From NCBI GenBank assembly GCA_900321255.1, contig ONVK01000011.1:1-39474 (forward strand): a DNA stretch of 39,474 nucleotides, in the 5' to 3' direction. The stretch's first letter is position 1. Every line of letters starts with the position of its first letter. Below the pieces are notes generated by a model. It searched no databases. It was not told the DNA's origin and saw only the letters and a program-made list of their open reading frames with translations. This DNA comes from an uncultured Lentisphaerota bacterium (GTDB taxonomy: Bacteria; Verrucomicrobiota; Kiritimatiellia; RFP12; UBA1067). A program made the translations under genes and the position numbers. This document shows, in pieces, positions 6,690 to 15,212 of this stretch.

Positions 6690-9260
6690 TCAGAGCTGCC
6701 TGACGACGTGGTAGGAGCCGGCGGTGTAGCGCTTCGACGCGGTTTCGCCGGGGAGCGTGACGTCGGCCGTCGCGCCTTCGGGAACAGTGAAGTCCCAGAC
6801 CCACGTGTCGCCCTCGTAGCGCCAGTGGCTCTTGACGAGGCCGGCAGCCGACTTGTATTCCGCCTTCACGAACCCGAGTCGCCGGTCGGGATTGGGGGCC
6901 ATGACGACATTCTTGAACCCGGGCGCCTTCGGGTCGGCGGCGATTCCGGCCGCGGACTTGTAGATCCACGCGAGAACCGCGCCGTAGGCGTAGTGGTTGA
7001 AGCTGTTCATCCCGACGGGCCCGAAGCCCTTCTCCTTCGTGTAGCTGTTCCAGCGCTCCCAGATCGTCGTCGCGCCCTGGTCGACGGAATAGAGCCACGA
7101 CGGGTTCTTGTGCTGGAGGAGCAGCGTGTAGGCGATGTCCGACATTCCGTTCTCCGTGAGCGTCTCCATCAGGATCGAAGTCCCGAGGAAGCCGGTCTGC
7201 AGGCAGTCGCCGTGGTCGGCGAAGTTGCGCCGCAGCGCCTCGATCGTCGCCTTCTTCGCGTCGCCTTCGACAAGATCGAACTTGAGCGCGAACAAAGCCG
7301 GCGTCTGAAGACCGCGGAGCGGCTTCGCGACAAGCCCGTCCCCTTCGAAGAAGCTCTTCTTGATGTATTCCTTCGCCTGCGCGGCCATCGCCGCGTACTT
7401 GCCCGCGTCCTTGCCGGCCGCGGCGGCCATCTCCTGCATCATGAGCGCATCCCAGTGCCAGTAGCACGCATAGAGGTAGTTCCAGTAGAGCTTCGCCTCG
7501 GGGCGGAGCTTGCCGTCCCTCCACGCCTTTCCGCCGCAGCTCTCGAGATCCTCGTAGCTCAGCCAGTCGGCCCACTGGTAGCCGCCGTTCTCGCCCTTCG
7601 TCGCCTCATACTCGCCTTTCGTCTCGGCGAGGCGCGCAAGGTACTTCTCCATCGCCTCCCAGTTCTCCTCGACGATCTTGACGTCCGCGAACTGCTTCCA
7701 GACCTGGTAGGGGACTATCACGCCAGCATCCGCCCATCCGAGGCGCATCGGCTCGTTGCCGTACTGCGCGAACGGCGCGACTCCAGGGAAGCCGCCGCGC
7801 GCATCCTGCGTGTCGCGGATGTCGCGCGTGAATTTGTGGAAGAACCTGGACGTGTCGGCGTTGAACGCGCCGGCCTCGGTGAAAACCTGCGTGTCCGCCA
7901 TCCAGCCGAGGCGCTCGTTGCGCTGCGGGCAGTCGGTCGGAACGGAGAGGTAGTTGGAGAGCTGCCCCCAGTAGACATTGGAGATCAGCTTGTTTACGTC
8001 CTCAACACCCGTCTCGATGTGCCCGAGCTCCATCTCCTTCGTGATAGACGTGACAGGCACCGAGCCGATATCGCGGATCGTCACGTCGTCCGTAGCCGTG
8101 ATGGACACGTAGCGGTAGCCGAAGAAGGTGAAGGTCGGGATGTACATCGAGAACCCGTCATGGACAGCCGGGGGCTTTCCGAAGGTGTACGCGACCCTCA
8201 TGCCGTCGTTCGGGACGCGGAGGTTCTCGCGGTAGACGCTGCCGCCGGGCCCGTCGTTCCCGCGCGAGCGTTCCCCGTTCTCGTCGTTCAGCATCTCCGC
8301 GGGAAGGCAGGTGAGCACCGTGCCCTCCACTGCCCTGAAGAAGAACGCGGGGACGGCGGCGCAGTTCTGCCCGAAATCGACAACGAGGGTCTCGCCCTTC
8401 GCAAGCGTGCAATCGGACGCGAACCCGCGCCCGTTGCCGACGGCAATGTCGCGAAGCCTGCGGACGCGACCGTACACCTTCCTGCCGGGGTCTGCGCCGT
8501 CTACGCCCTTCCAGACGTACGCCGCGACGGGCTTAAGCGCCTTGTCGAAGCGGCGGCATATCTCCCCGCCGTCGGACGGAAGTATCTCGCCCTTGAACTC
8601 GTCGTTGCGCTCGGCCTTACTGAACGCCTCTCCGCCGAAATACGGCGGCACGACGCGCGCATCGTATTCTTCGCCGTCGAAGATCGCGGCGTGCTTGACG
8701 GGGCCGCCTACGCCCGCCTTCCAGTCGTCGGCGTTGGTGCCGTAGACCTTGACTGAGCCGTCTTCAAACGTCACCTCGAGAACGGCGCGGAACGCGCTCT
8801 TCTTTCCCGCGAAGTTGACGATCTTGTCGCGCCACCATCCGGCGGACACTTCCGCGGCGAAATAGTTCTTTTCCCCCTTCCCCTTCACGAAGGACGTGAC
8901 GTCGTAGGTGAACGAACGGCGCGTCTTCCTGACGTGGGTGAACCCCGGCTTAAGCGCATCGGCAGAGCCGACCGGTTTTCCGTTCACGTAAAGCTCGTAG
9001 ACTCCGAGGCCGGTCGTCATCCACTTTGCGGTCTTGACGCCGCGGTCGAACGCAATGTCGCACACAAACCAGCTCGTGCCGTCTGCCGCCCTTGCCTTGT
9101 TCTTGGACTCCCCGCCGAACACCGGCGCATCCGCCGCGGAAATCCATTCGCTCTTTTCCCACAGCTTCGCGTCGAGCGTATCTACGCGGGCGCATTCGGT
9201 TGGGTCACATCCGGCGAACGCGAAAAGCAGCGCCGCTGCTGGAATCATGCTGGTCTTCAT
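6690..9260 (-). CDS. GH78 alpha-L-rhamnosidase, predicted lipoprotein
   Basis: An 856-residue enzyme predicted to release terminal alpha-L-rhamnose from glycans outside the cytoplasm. The signal peptide ends in FAFAGC, making C18 a probable lipidation site. N-terminal beta-sandwich domains (YELYVNGKPVG, SAGWWRDKIVNF) precede the (alpha/alpha)6 barrel. The GH78 catalytic block TDCPQRNERLGWMAD gives D443, E449, W453 and D456, at the same spacing as D630/E636/W640/D643 of the Streptomyces avermitilis enzyme, so E449 is the likely general acid. A second acidic residue, E735, lies in TTIWERWNSY, then GMNSFNHYAYGAV. An AAAGGAG Shine-Dalgarno precedes the ATG. It follows the rlmI-like gene by 13 nt and is probably read from that promoter, an odd pairing of rRNA modification with glycan hydrolysis. 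Confidence 0.93.
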   Translation of the reverse strand: MKTSMIPAAALLFAFAGCDPTECARVDTLDAKLWEKSEWISAADAPVFGGESKNKARAADGTSWFVCDIAFDRGVKTAKWMTTGLGVYELYVNGKPVGSADALKPGFTHVRKTRRSFTYDVTSFVKGKGEKNYFAAEVSAGWWRDKIVNFAGKKSAFRAVLEVTFEDGSVKVYGTNADDWKAGVGGPVKHAAIFDGEEYDARVVPPYFGGEAFSKAERNDEFKGEILPSDGGEICRRFDKALKPVAAYVWKGVDGADPGRKVYGRVRRLRDIAVGNGRGFASDCTLAKGETLVVDFGQNCAAVPAFFFRAVEGTVLTCLPAEMLNDENGERSRGNDGPGGSVYRENLRVPNDGMRVAYTFGKPPAVHDGFSMYIPTFTFFGYRYVSITATDDVTIRDIGSVPVTSITKEMELGHIETGVEDVNKLISNVYWGQLSNYLSVPTDCPQRNERLGWMADTQVFTEAGAFNADTSRFFHKFTRDIRDTQDARGGFPGVAPFAQYGNEPMRLGWADAGVIVPYQVWKQFADVKIVEENWEAMEKYLARLAETKGEYEATKGENGGYQWADWLSYEDLESCGGKAWRDGKLRPEAKLYWNYLYACYWHWDALMMQEMAAAAGKDAGKYAAMAAQAKEYIKKSFFEGDGLVAKPLRGLQTPALFALKFDLVEGDAKKATIEALRRNFADHGDCLQTGFLGTSILMETLTENGMSDIAYTLLLQHKNPSWLYSVDQGATTIWERWNSYTKEKGFGPVGMNSFNHYAYGAVLAWIYKSAAGIAADPKAPGFKNVVMAPNPDRRLGFVKAEYKSAAGLVKSHWRYEGDTWVWDFTVPEGATADVTLPGETASKRYTAGSYHVVRQL

Positions 9261-9273
9261 TTTTCTTTCTCCT

Positions 9274-10443
9274 TTAAGTAATCGAACGTAAAACTACACC
9301 CTTCAGATATTCCCCCTCGGGAAACGAAAGTCTGACGGGATGATCCGCGCCCGCATGGGTGTGAGCGACGATCTGGAACGGCCTGTGCGCGTCCTCCGCG
9401 GCCTCGGCAAGGACGGTGCGGAAGAACTCCGCGTCCATCGCCCCTGAGCACGAGAACGACGCGAGCGTTCCGTAGGGCTTCAGGAGCTTCATCGCTAGGA
9501 GGTTGATGTCCTTGTAGCCGCGCGCCGCCTTCATGAGCTGCCCCTTCGTCGCCGCGAACTTCGGCGGATCAAGAACTATGAAGTCGAACTTCCGCCCCTC
9601 GTCGCGGCATTTCCGGAGAAACTGGAAGACATCGGCCTCCACGTACTCCATCGCCGTTCCGCAGTAGTGCTGCAGGGCCTCGTTCTTCTTCGCGAGCGCG
9701 AGCGCGTCCGCGGAAATGTCGACCTGCGTGACGGACGCCGCGCCGCATGCGCGGGCGAAGAGCCCGAAACCGCCGGAGTAGCAGAAGCAGTTGAGGACAT
9801 CGGCACCGTTGGCGAGCCGTCCGACCGTCGCGCGTGCGTCGCGCTGGTCCAAGTAGAAGCCAGTCTTGTGGCCGCGTCTCACGTCGACGAGAAACTTCAC
9901 GCCGTTCTCGGCAATCTCCACCAGCTCCGGCGGCTCGGCACCGCGGAGAACCCTGAATGCCGGCTCCGTCGCAAGCCCCTCCTTGGCGCGGGAATCGACG
10001 TCGCACCGCTCCGACACGCCTTGGCAGAACGGCGCGAACTTCATAAGGGCGTCGGCAATCTCCTCCTTGCGCGCGTCCGCACCAGCAGAGGTGAACTGGC
10101 AGACGACATGACCGGCGTAGCAGTCCGCGACAACTCCTGGGATGAGATCGTTCTCGGCGTTCACGAGACGAATCGCCGTCACGGCGTCGTCTGCGTAGAA
10201 TGCGGCGCGACGTCCGACGGCCTCCGCAATGAGATCGGCGATCGGCGCATCGGGGACGATTCTCACGCGTATCTGCGACGCGGGGGAGTACCATCCAAGC
10301 GCTATCTTCTCGCCCTTCGAATCGCACACCTCGACAAGCTCGCCCGCAGCGGCCTCACCGCCTTCGACAGCGCCCGAGAACACCCACGGATGCCCCTTCA
10401 AGACGCTCCTCTCGCGCCCTTTCCTTAGTCGTATCGTTTTCAC
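9274..10443 (-). CDS. rlmI: RlmI-like class I rRNA methyltransferase
   Basis: A 389-residue SAM-dependent methyltransferase of the RlmI family, which in E. coli makes m5C1962 in 23S rRNA. An N-terminal PUA domain (KTIRLRKGRERSVLKGHPWVFSGAV) is followed by an EEHUP-like linker and a Rossmann methyltransferase. The SAM site is DVLNCFCYSGGFGLFA, and the catalytic region is FDFIVLDPPKFA and LASFSCSGAMD. The only sensible start is a GTG at 10443, 9 nt after a TATAAT with no Shine-Dalgarno, so a leaderless GTG-initiated message is predicted. The rhamnosidase gene follows in the same unit. The exact target position is inferred from family membership only. Confidence 0.88.
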   Translation of the reverse strand: MKTIRLRKGRERSVLKGHPWVFSGAVEGGEAAAGELVEVCDSKGEKIALGWYSPASQIRVRIVPDAPIADLIAEAVGRRAAFYADDAVTAIRLVNAENDLIPGVVADCYAGHVVCQFTSAGADARKEEIADALMKFAPFCQGVSERCDVDSRAKEGLATEPAFRVLRGAEPPELVEIAENGVKFLVDVRRGHKTGFYLDQRDARATVGRLANGADVLNCFCYSGGFGLFARACGAASVTQVDISADALALAKKNEALQHYCGTAMEYVEADVFQFLRKCRDEGRKFDFIVLDPPKFAATKGQLMKAARGYKDINLLAMKLLKPYGTLASFSCSGAMDAEFFRTVLAEAAEDAHRPFQIVAHTHAGADHPVRLSFPEGEYLKGVVLRSIT

Positions 10444-10452
10444 TTTTTAACC

Positions 10453-10458
10453 ATTATA
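10453..10458 (-). promoter_or_regulatory. rlmI-like gene promoter, -10 TATAAT (leaderless)
   Basis: The minus strand reads TCGGGATATAATGG. The hexamer is 9 nt before the GTG start. The extended -10 is degenerate here (GGGA rather than TGG). Confidence 0.5.
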
Positions 10459-11033
10459 TCCCGAAACCTTATGACATCAAACCCTAAAATAATCGGCGTC
10501 TTCGCCGTGCATTCTCCTTGTCGTGTTTTTGGATACAGTTTACCAAATCCCTACAGACAACACAACGGCAAAGTCATTATTTACCGACACGGCGCGGCCG
10601 AGGATCAAGAACTTCATGACCGCCGTCATGACCAAGATGTCTCAGACCGCTGGGAAGCGGGCGCCTCGGAGATGCGCCCCTACCAAGACGGCGCGACGGA
10701 TTTGCCGCGCGGAAGCGGGCGCCTCGGAGATGCGCCCCTACCAAGGCGGCGCGACGGATTTGCCGCGCGGAAGCGGGCGCCTCGGAGATGCGCCCCTACC
10801 AAGGCGGCGCGACGGATTTGCCGCGCGGAAGCGGGGTGGGGCTTTTGGCATCTGATGCAGTCGACCGGACGCGCAGTATGGACCGCAACACATGCATGGT
10901 CGACGGAATCCGAAGCGAGCGCCTTGGCATTATTCCGCGAAGCGGGATATGGGCGCGAGCGGTGCCAAAAGACACAGCCCCGCGAGAGCCGCCGCCTCCG
11001 AGCCATCACTGTACATCAAGTGGCGCGGCGAAT
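10459..11033. other. Gene-free region of about 575 bp
   Basis: No convincing gene is seen. Open frames here are arginine/proline-rich translations of the repeats and lack start signals. The region holds the 58-bp tandem repeats (10653-10826). It also has a 9-bp inverted repeat CTTTTGGCA/TGCCAAAAG at 10842-10850 and 10963-10971, bracketing about 110 bp with small hairpins such as CCGC-GAA-GCGG. No rRNA, tRNA or known riboswitch was recognised. It separates the 3' end of iorA from the rlmI promoter. Confidence 0.6.
10653..10826. repeat. Three tandem copies of a 58-bp repeat
   Basis: Copies start at 10653, 10711 and 10769, exactly 58 bp apart, and a fourth begins at 10827 but diverges after about 9 bp. 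Copies 2 and 3 look identical; copy 1 differs by one base (A for G after CTACCAAG). Each unit contains a dyad GGGCGC-N9-GCGCCC and a second weaker one (GCGCG/CGCGC). The length is not a multiple of three, so each copy is read in a different frame, which argues against coding. It resembles clustered REP-like elements more than CRISPR because there are no spacers. Confidence 0.9.
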
Positions 11034-12824
11034 TCAGCGCACCCGCTTGATTGCGCCGAACTTGCAGACCTGGCCGCACTGCTTGCAGCCCGCGCACTGG
11101 TTCGGGTCGATGACCATCTGGAACGCGCCGGGACGAATCTCCTTGCCGCGCGTCATCGCGGGGCAGCCCATCTTGAAGCACGCGCCGCACGCCTTGCACT
11201 TCTCGGGATCGACCTCGCAGAGCCCCTCCTTCGTGAGCTTCGCGGCGATGCGGCAGGGAGCATACGCGATGACTAGCCACGGCTCGCCCGAGTCCATCGC
11301 CGTCGAAAGCGTCTTCTCGAGTCCGCCGAGGTCGTCAGCCGAAACCTTGACGACGTTCTTGTATCCGCACGCCTTCGCGATGTCAGCGATTTCGGTGACA
11401 GGGGCGGGATCGCCCGCGAGAGTCTTTCCGGTGCCGGGGTTGTCCTGGTGCCCGGTCATCGCAGTGATGCGGTTGTCGAGAACGACAGTCGTGACGGGCG
11501 TTCCGTTGTAGAGCGCGGAGAGAATCCCCGTGATGCCGCTGTGGAAGAACGTCGAATCGCCCAATACTGCGCAGATGCGTCCCTTGAGACCGGCCTTCTT
11601 CATGCCGGCGGCGTTGCCGATCGACGCGCCCATGCAGATGGTCGAGTCCATCGCGTTGAGGGGAGGAAACGCTCCAAGCGTGTAGCAGCCGATGTCTCCC
11701 GTGACGGTCGCGCCGAGCTTGTGGAGGACGTGGAAGACGCCGCGGTGCCCGCATCCCGCGCAGAGCACGGGCGGACGCGTCGGAAGCCCCTCCGGGACCT
11801 TCTTCGCCTTCGCCTTCGGCACATCCCCGAGTATCTCGTGGCGGAGGTTCTGCAGGCGGTCGGCATTGAGCTCGAGCATGTTGAGCTCTGTCTTGTGCTC
11901 GACCACCTTGATGCCCATCGCCTTGATCTGGTCCTCGAGGAACGGATCGAGCTCCTCTACGACAAGAACCTTCTTCACGCTCTTCGCGAACTTTGCGACA
12001 AGGGCCTTCGGGAGCGGATTCGTCCAGCCGAGCTTGAGGATCTGGCAGTCGGGGAATATCTCCTTGACGTACTGGTACGCGACGGCCGAGGTGACGATGC
12101 CGAGCACCTTGGCCTTCGCGGACACCTTGACGCCCTTCGCGGGCTTCACGACCTTGTTGAACTTCGAGCGGTTCGCCTCCTTCTCCATCGCCTCGGTGCG
12201 CTTCTGCGCGTTGAGGCGGTGAGCGCGGGCGAACATCGGAACGGGGATGTTCTTCGCGATGTTCTTGCTGTAGGGAATAAGCGGATGCGGGGCGGGCTTG
12301 AAGTCGCCGAGCTCGACGAGCGACGCCGAGTGGCTCGTGCGCGTCGTGAGGCGCAGGATCACCGGCACCTGGAACTTCTCGGAAAGCTCGAACGCCTTGA
12401 GCGTGAAGTCATACGCCTCCTGAGAGTCGGCGGGCTCGAGAAGAAGCGCACGCGCGAACTTCGCGAGGTTGCGGTTGTCCTGCTCGTTCTGCGACGAGTG
12501 CATGCCGGGGTCGTCGGCCGAAACAAGGACGAAGCCGCCGAGAGGCCCCACGTACGTGAAAGTCATCAGGGGGTCCATCGCGACGTTGAGCCCTACGTGC
12601 TTCATCGCGGTGATCGCGCGTGCGCCGGCCATGGAAGCGCCGACGGCAGTTTCGACCGCGACCTTCTCGTTCACCGCCCATTCGCAGCGGATCGTGTCCT
12701 TGAACTTCGCGATGTTCTCGAGTATCTCCGTAGAGGGCGTGCCCGGATAGGCCGACGCCACTACGCAACCTGCCTGGGCCGCAGCATGCGCGACCGCTTC
12801 GTTGGCGCTGAGGAACTTCTTCAT
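11034..12824 (-). CDS. iorA: Indolepyruvate:ferredoxin oxidoreductase, alpha subunit
   Basis: A 596-residue thiamine-diphosphate enzyme that would oxidatively decarboxylate aryl-pyruvates to aryl-acetyl-CoA with ferredoxin. The N-terminal pyrimidine-binding half is SANEAVAHAAAQAGCVVASAYPGTPSTEI. The C-terminal TPP half is TGDIGCYTLGAFPPLNAMDSTICMGASIG and LGDSTFFHSGITG. Two 4Fe-4S clusters end the chain (CKACGACFKMGC and CAGCKQCGQVC). Family members work with a beta subunit, IorB, which is not encoded next to it. It is the last gene of a leftward operon after fucP. The AAAGGAG Shine-Dalgarno is 13 nt from the ATG, slightly far. Confidence 0.93.
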   Translation of the reverse strand: MKKFLSANEAVAHAAAQAGCVVASAYPGTPSTEILENIAKFKDTIRCEWAVNEKVAVETAVGASMAGARAITAMKHVGLNVAMDPLMTFTYVGPLGGFVLVSADDPGMHSSQNEQDNRNLAKFARALLLEPADSQEAYDFTLKAFELSEKFQVPVILRLTTRTSHSASLVELGDFKPAPHPLIPYSKNIAKNIPVPMFARAHRLNAQKRTEAMEKEANRSKFNKVVKPAKGVKVSAKAKVLGIVTSAVAYQYVKEIFPDCQILKLGWTNPLPKALVAKFAKSVKKVLVVEELDPFLEDQIKAMGIKVVEHKTELNMLELNADRLQNLRHEILGDVPKAKAKKVPEGLPTRPPVLCAGCGHRGVFHVLHKLGATVTGDIGCYTLGAFPPLNAMDSTICMGASIGNAAGMKKAGLKGRICAVLGDSTFFHSGITGILSALYNGTPVTTVVLDNRITAMTGHQDNPGTGKTLAGDPAPVTEIADIAKACGYKNVVKVSADDLGGLEKTLSTAMDSGEPWLVIAYAPCRIAAKLTKEGLCEVDPEKCKACGACFKMGCPAMTRGKEIRPGAFQMVIDPNQCAGCKQCGQVCKFGAIKRVR

Positions 12825-12866
12825 TTTCTTGTACTTTCTCCTTTAAAGTTGATTCATCTGGATTTT

Positions 12867-12911
12867 GCAGCCGTGTAGAACGTGTAATGCCTTCTTCACA
12901 TGGCTAGTCAT
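12867..12911. repeat. Dispersed 3'-flank repeat, copy A
   Basis: About 45 bp spanning the fucP stop codon and the gap to iorA. It shares ordered blocks (GCAG, TGTAG, ATGCCT, GGCTA, GTCAT) with copy B at 22579-22634, in the same orientation relative to the gene it follows. It can form an imperfect hairpin (AGCC-TGT against ACA-GGCT). Confidence 0.45.
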
Positions 12912-14392
12912 TTTGAACTCCTGCGAAACAGGACCGCATATGCGCCGACCACGGCGAAGCAAATCGCGGGAACTACGAAAGAGGCACGAAGCGAAGCCTG
13001 CGTGAGCCTGAGATTTGCATCCCACTCGCCCGCGAACATCGGCACGAGCTTCGTCCACACGGAGTTCGCGTCGCCGATGATGGCCGCCATCCAGGGCGTG
13101 ATGATCGCTCCGCCGAGAATCGCCATGATGAGGCCGGACGCGCCGAGCTTCAGCGCCCTCTGGTCGAGCCCGCCGAGGGCGATGCCGTAGATCGTCGGGA
13201 ACATGAGCGACATGAAGCCCGACATAGCGACGAGGCAGATGACGTTTGCCGAGAACGGTAGCTGGCCGACCGTGAAGATCACCTTCGTCGGCAGATAGAT
13301 TACGCCGGCGCAGCACAGAATGGCGCACACGGCGAATACGGCCATCATGATGGCGGGGTTGAAGTACTTCATCGCAAAAGTCGCGATCCAGCGGCAGGCG
13401 ATGAAAAGGGAAATCGCTATCGTGTAGTAGATCGCACCCTGCGCCGGACTGACGCCCAGCTCCTTCTGGCAGTAGACGTTGAGCCAGGTCCACGCCGCGA
13501 TCTGGACGCCGACGTAGAAAAACTGCGCGACGACGCCAAGCCAGTAGCGCGGCGTCGTGACGAGCGTGTGCAGCATGGAGCGGTAGCCGCTCGACAGCAG
13601 GACGTAGACGAGAGGCCCGGCAACGCCGCACAGCACCCACTTGATCTTGTCCATTTCGGGGAAGATGAAGTAGAGCACCGTCATCGGCACGACCGAAAAC
13701 GCGAGTGCCACGGCCGCCCGCACGAGCGCGGTGCGCGTGGGGGCGCTCTCGCCCTCGCGCTTCGACAGGAAGAAAAGCCAGATGACAAGCGCGATGGCGC
13801 AAAGCCCGACGTACGGCGCGCACACCCAGAAAAGCTCCTTGTCGATGATGCCCTTCAGGACTTCGGGGTCCATCTTCGCGCGCTCCTCGGCCGTCGCGGG
13901 ATTGAGGTGGGAGAGAATGAGCTGCTGCGCAAGGACAATGCCGCACATCGACCCGACGGGATTGAACATCTGCGCGAAATTAAGACGCCGCACCGCCGTC
14001 GCCTCGTCGCCAAGCGAAAGGACGTAGGGGTTGCATGTCGTCTCAAGGAGCGAGCATCCGCCGGCGACGATGAAGATCGCAACGAAGTAGATGTCAAAGC
14101 TCTGCGCGATGCACGCCGGGATGTAGAGAAGCGCACCCGTGATGTATACCGCAAGCCCGATCAAGACGCCCTTCCTGTAGCTCAGCTCCTCTGCAAGCAC
14201 GGCGGCGAAGATCGCGAGAACGGCATATGCGCCGTAGAACGCGACTTGCACAAGCCCCGCCCTGGACTGGTCCATCGTGAAGATACGCTGGAACGCCGGC
14301 ACGAGGTTGTCGGTCATGTTGTTTAGAAGCCCCCAGAGCGCGAAGCAGCTGACGAGCATCGCGAATATGCCGAGGTATTTGCGCGGTACCAT
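12908..14392 (-). CDS. fucP: FucP-type sugar:proton symporter (MFS)
   Basis: A 494-residue inner-membrane permease of the fucose/galactose/glucose:H+ symporter family. The N-terminal SCFALWGLLNNMTDNLVPAFQ and the central ETTCNPYVLSLGDEATAVRRLNFAQMFNPVGS are the hallmark motifs of FucP. About 12 hydrophobic helices are visible. Fucose is the best-guess substrate because fucosidase and rhamnosidase genes lie nearby, but related permeases take other hexoses. A strong AGGAGG Shine-Dalgarno lies just upstream of the ATG. It sits 33 nt after eda and upstream of iorA in the same operon. Confidence 0.85.
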   Translation of the reverse strand: MVPRKYLGIFAMLVSCFALWGLLNNMTDNLVPAFQRIFTMDQSRAGLVQVAFYGAYAVLAIFAAVLAEELSYRKGVLIGLAVYITGALLYIPACIAQSFDIYFVAIFIVAGGCSLLETTCNPYVLSLGDEATAVRRLNFAQMFNPVGSMCGIVLAQQLILSHLNPATAEERAKMDPEVLKGIIDKELFWVCAPYVGLCAIALVIWLFFLSKREGESAPTRTALVRAAVALAFSVVPMTVLYFIFPEMDKIKWVLCGVAGPLVYVLLSSGYRSMLHTLVTTPRYWLGVVAQFFYVGVQIAAWTWLNVYCQKELGVSPAQGAIYYTIAISLFIACRWIATFAMKYFNPAIMMAVFAVCAILCCAGVIYLPTKVIFTVGQLPFSANVICLVAMSGFMSLMFPTIYGIALGGLDQRALKLGASGLIMAILGGAIITPWMAAIIGDANSVWTKLVPMFAGEWDANLRLTQASLRASFVVPAICFAVVGAYAVLFRRSSK

Positions 14393-14425
14393 GCTCTCCC
14401 CTCCTGTCGTAACTCGCCGCGTCCT

Positions 14426-15067
14426 TTAGCCGCGAATCTTCTTGACGAGCGCCGAAGCGTCGGCTGCGAGCTTCTCGATCGCGGCATAGTCGCCAGCCGC
14501 AAGCGCGTCCTTCGGAACGATCCACGTGCCGCCGCAGGCGACGATCTCGGGAACGGCGAGGTAATCGCCCACGTTCGAGAGGTTGACGCCGCCCGTCGGC
14601 ATGAACTTGACGCCGGTGAAGCGGAACGCGCCAAGGAGATTCTTTATCATCTTGACGCCGCCAGCGGCCTCGGCCGGGAAGAACTTGACCATCGGCGCGC
14701 CAGCCGTGAGCGCCTGCGAAAGCTCGCTTGCCGTCGCTATCCCAGGGCAGAACGGAAAACCAGCCGCCTTCGCCGCCGCCATTATTACGGGATCAAACCC
14801 GGGCGCGACGCCGAACACGGCACCTGCCTCTTTCGCGGCGCGAAGCTGCTCGACAGTGAGAATCGTGCCGGCGCCAACGATCGCCTCGGGCACTTCGCGC
14901 TTGATCGCGGCGATCGCTCCGGCGGCGGCCTTGGTGCGGAAGGTCACCTCGAGGACGGGAAGACCGCCCTTCACAAGCGCCTTCGCGAGCGGGACTGCCT
15001 GCTCCTCCTTTTCGATAACGATTACCGGGATTATCCCCGCCGACTTGAGTGTTTCGATTATATTCAT
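14426..15067 (-). CDS. eda: 2-keto-3-deoxy-6-phosphogluconate (KDPG/KHG) aldolase
   Basis: A 213-residue class I aldolase that splits KDPG into pyruvate and glyceraldehyde-3-phosphate. The catalytic E40 is in VLEVTFRT, with R44 in the phosphate/substrate region, and the Schiff-base lysine K128 is in MVKFFPAE. GVAPGFDP and MPTGGVN complete the TIM-barrel signature. It works with the adjacent KDG kinase. The start has no Shine-Dalgarno; TACAAT lies 12 nt upstream of the ATG and could be a weak internal promoter with a very short leader. Confidence 0.94.
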   Translation of the reverse strand: MNIIETLKSAGIIPVIVIEKEEQAVPLAKALVKGGLPVLEVTFRTKAAAGAIAAIKREVPEAIVGAGTILTVEQLRAAKEAGAVFGVAPGFDPVIMAAAKAAGFPFCPGIATASELSQALTAGAPMVKFFPAEAAGGVKMIKNLLGAFRFTGVKFMPTGGVNLSNVGDYLAVPEIVACGGTWIVPKDALAAGDYAAIEKLAADASALVKKIRG

Positions 15068-15097
15068 TTTTTATTCGTTATTGTAGATTGCCGTTTA

Positions 15098-15160
15098 GTT
15101 GGAGATATGAGTTGGAGTTGGAGAATTGAGTTTTAACATTCCTTTCTCCAACTCGAACTT
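15098..15160. repeat. Short direct repeats and a strong inverted repeat between eda and kdgK
   Basis: AGTTGGAG occurs three times within 15097-15125. The right end pairs with TTCTCCAACT at 15144-15153: a perfect 10-bp stem extending to 15 of 17 matches with an 18-nt loop. The 145-bp gap is AT-rich against the surrounding genes and holds no gene. In the kdgK-to-eda transcript the hairpin could attenuate or protect message ends. Confidence 0.6.
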
Positions 15161-15212
15161 TTCACTCCCACTTCCTTTGGCCTATGTTGTCCACAAAACC
15201 ACCACCATTCCC

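Noticed and set aside
6672..8756. Plus-strand open frame of almost 700 codons opposite the GH78 gene
   Set aside because: Composition is that of an antisense shadow, and it has no promoter or recognisable domain.
10653..10826. CRISPR array
   Set aside because: The 58-bp copies are directly abutting with no variable spacers, and no cas gene is nearby.
10523..10855. Small plus-strand frame across the 58-bp repeats
   Set aside because: Most of it translates the repeat in successive frames, without Shine-Dalgarno or promoter.
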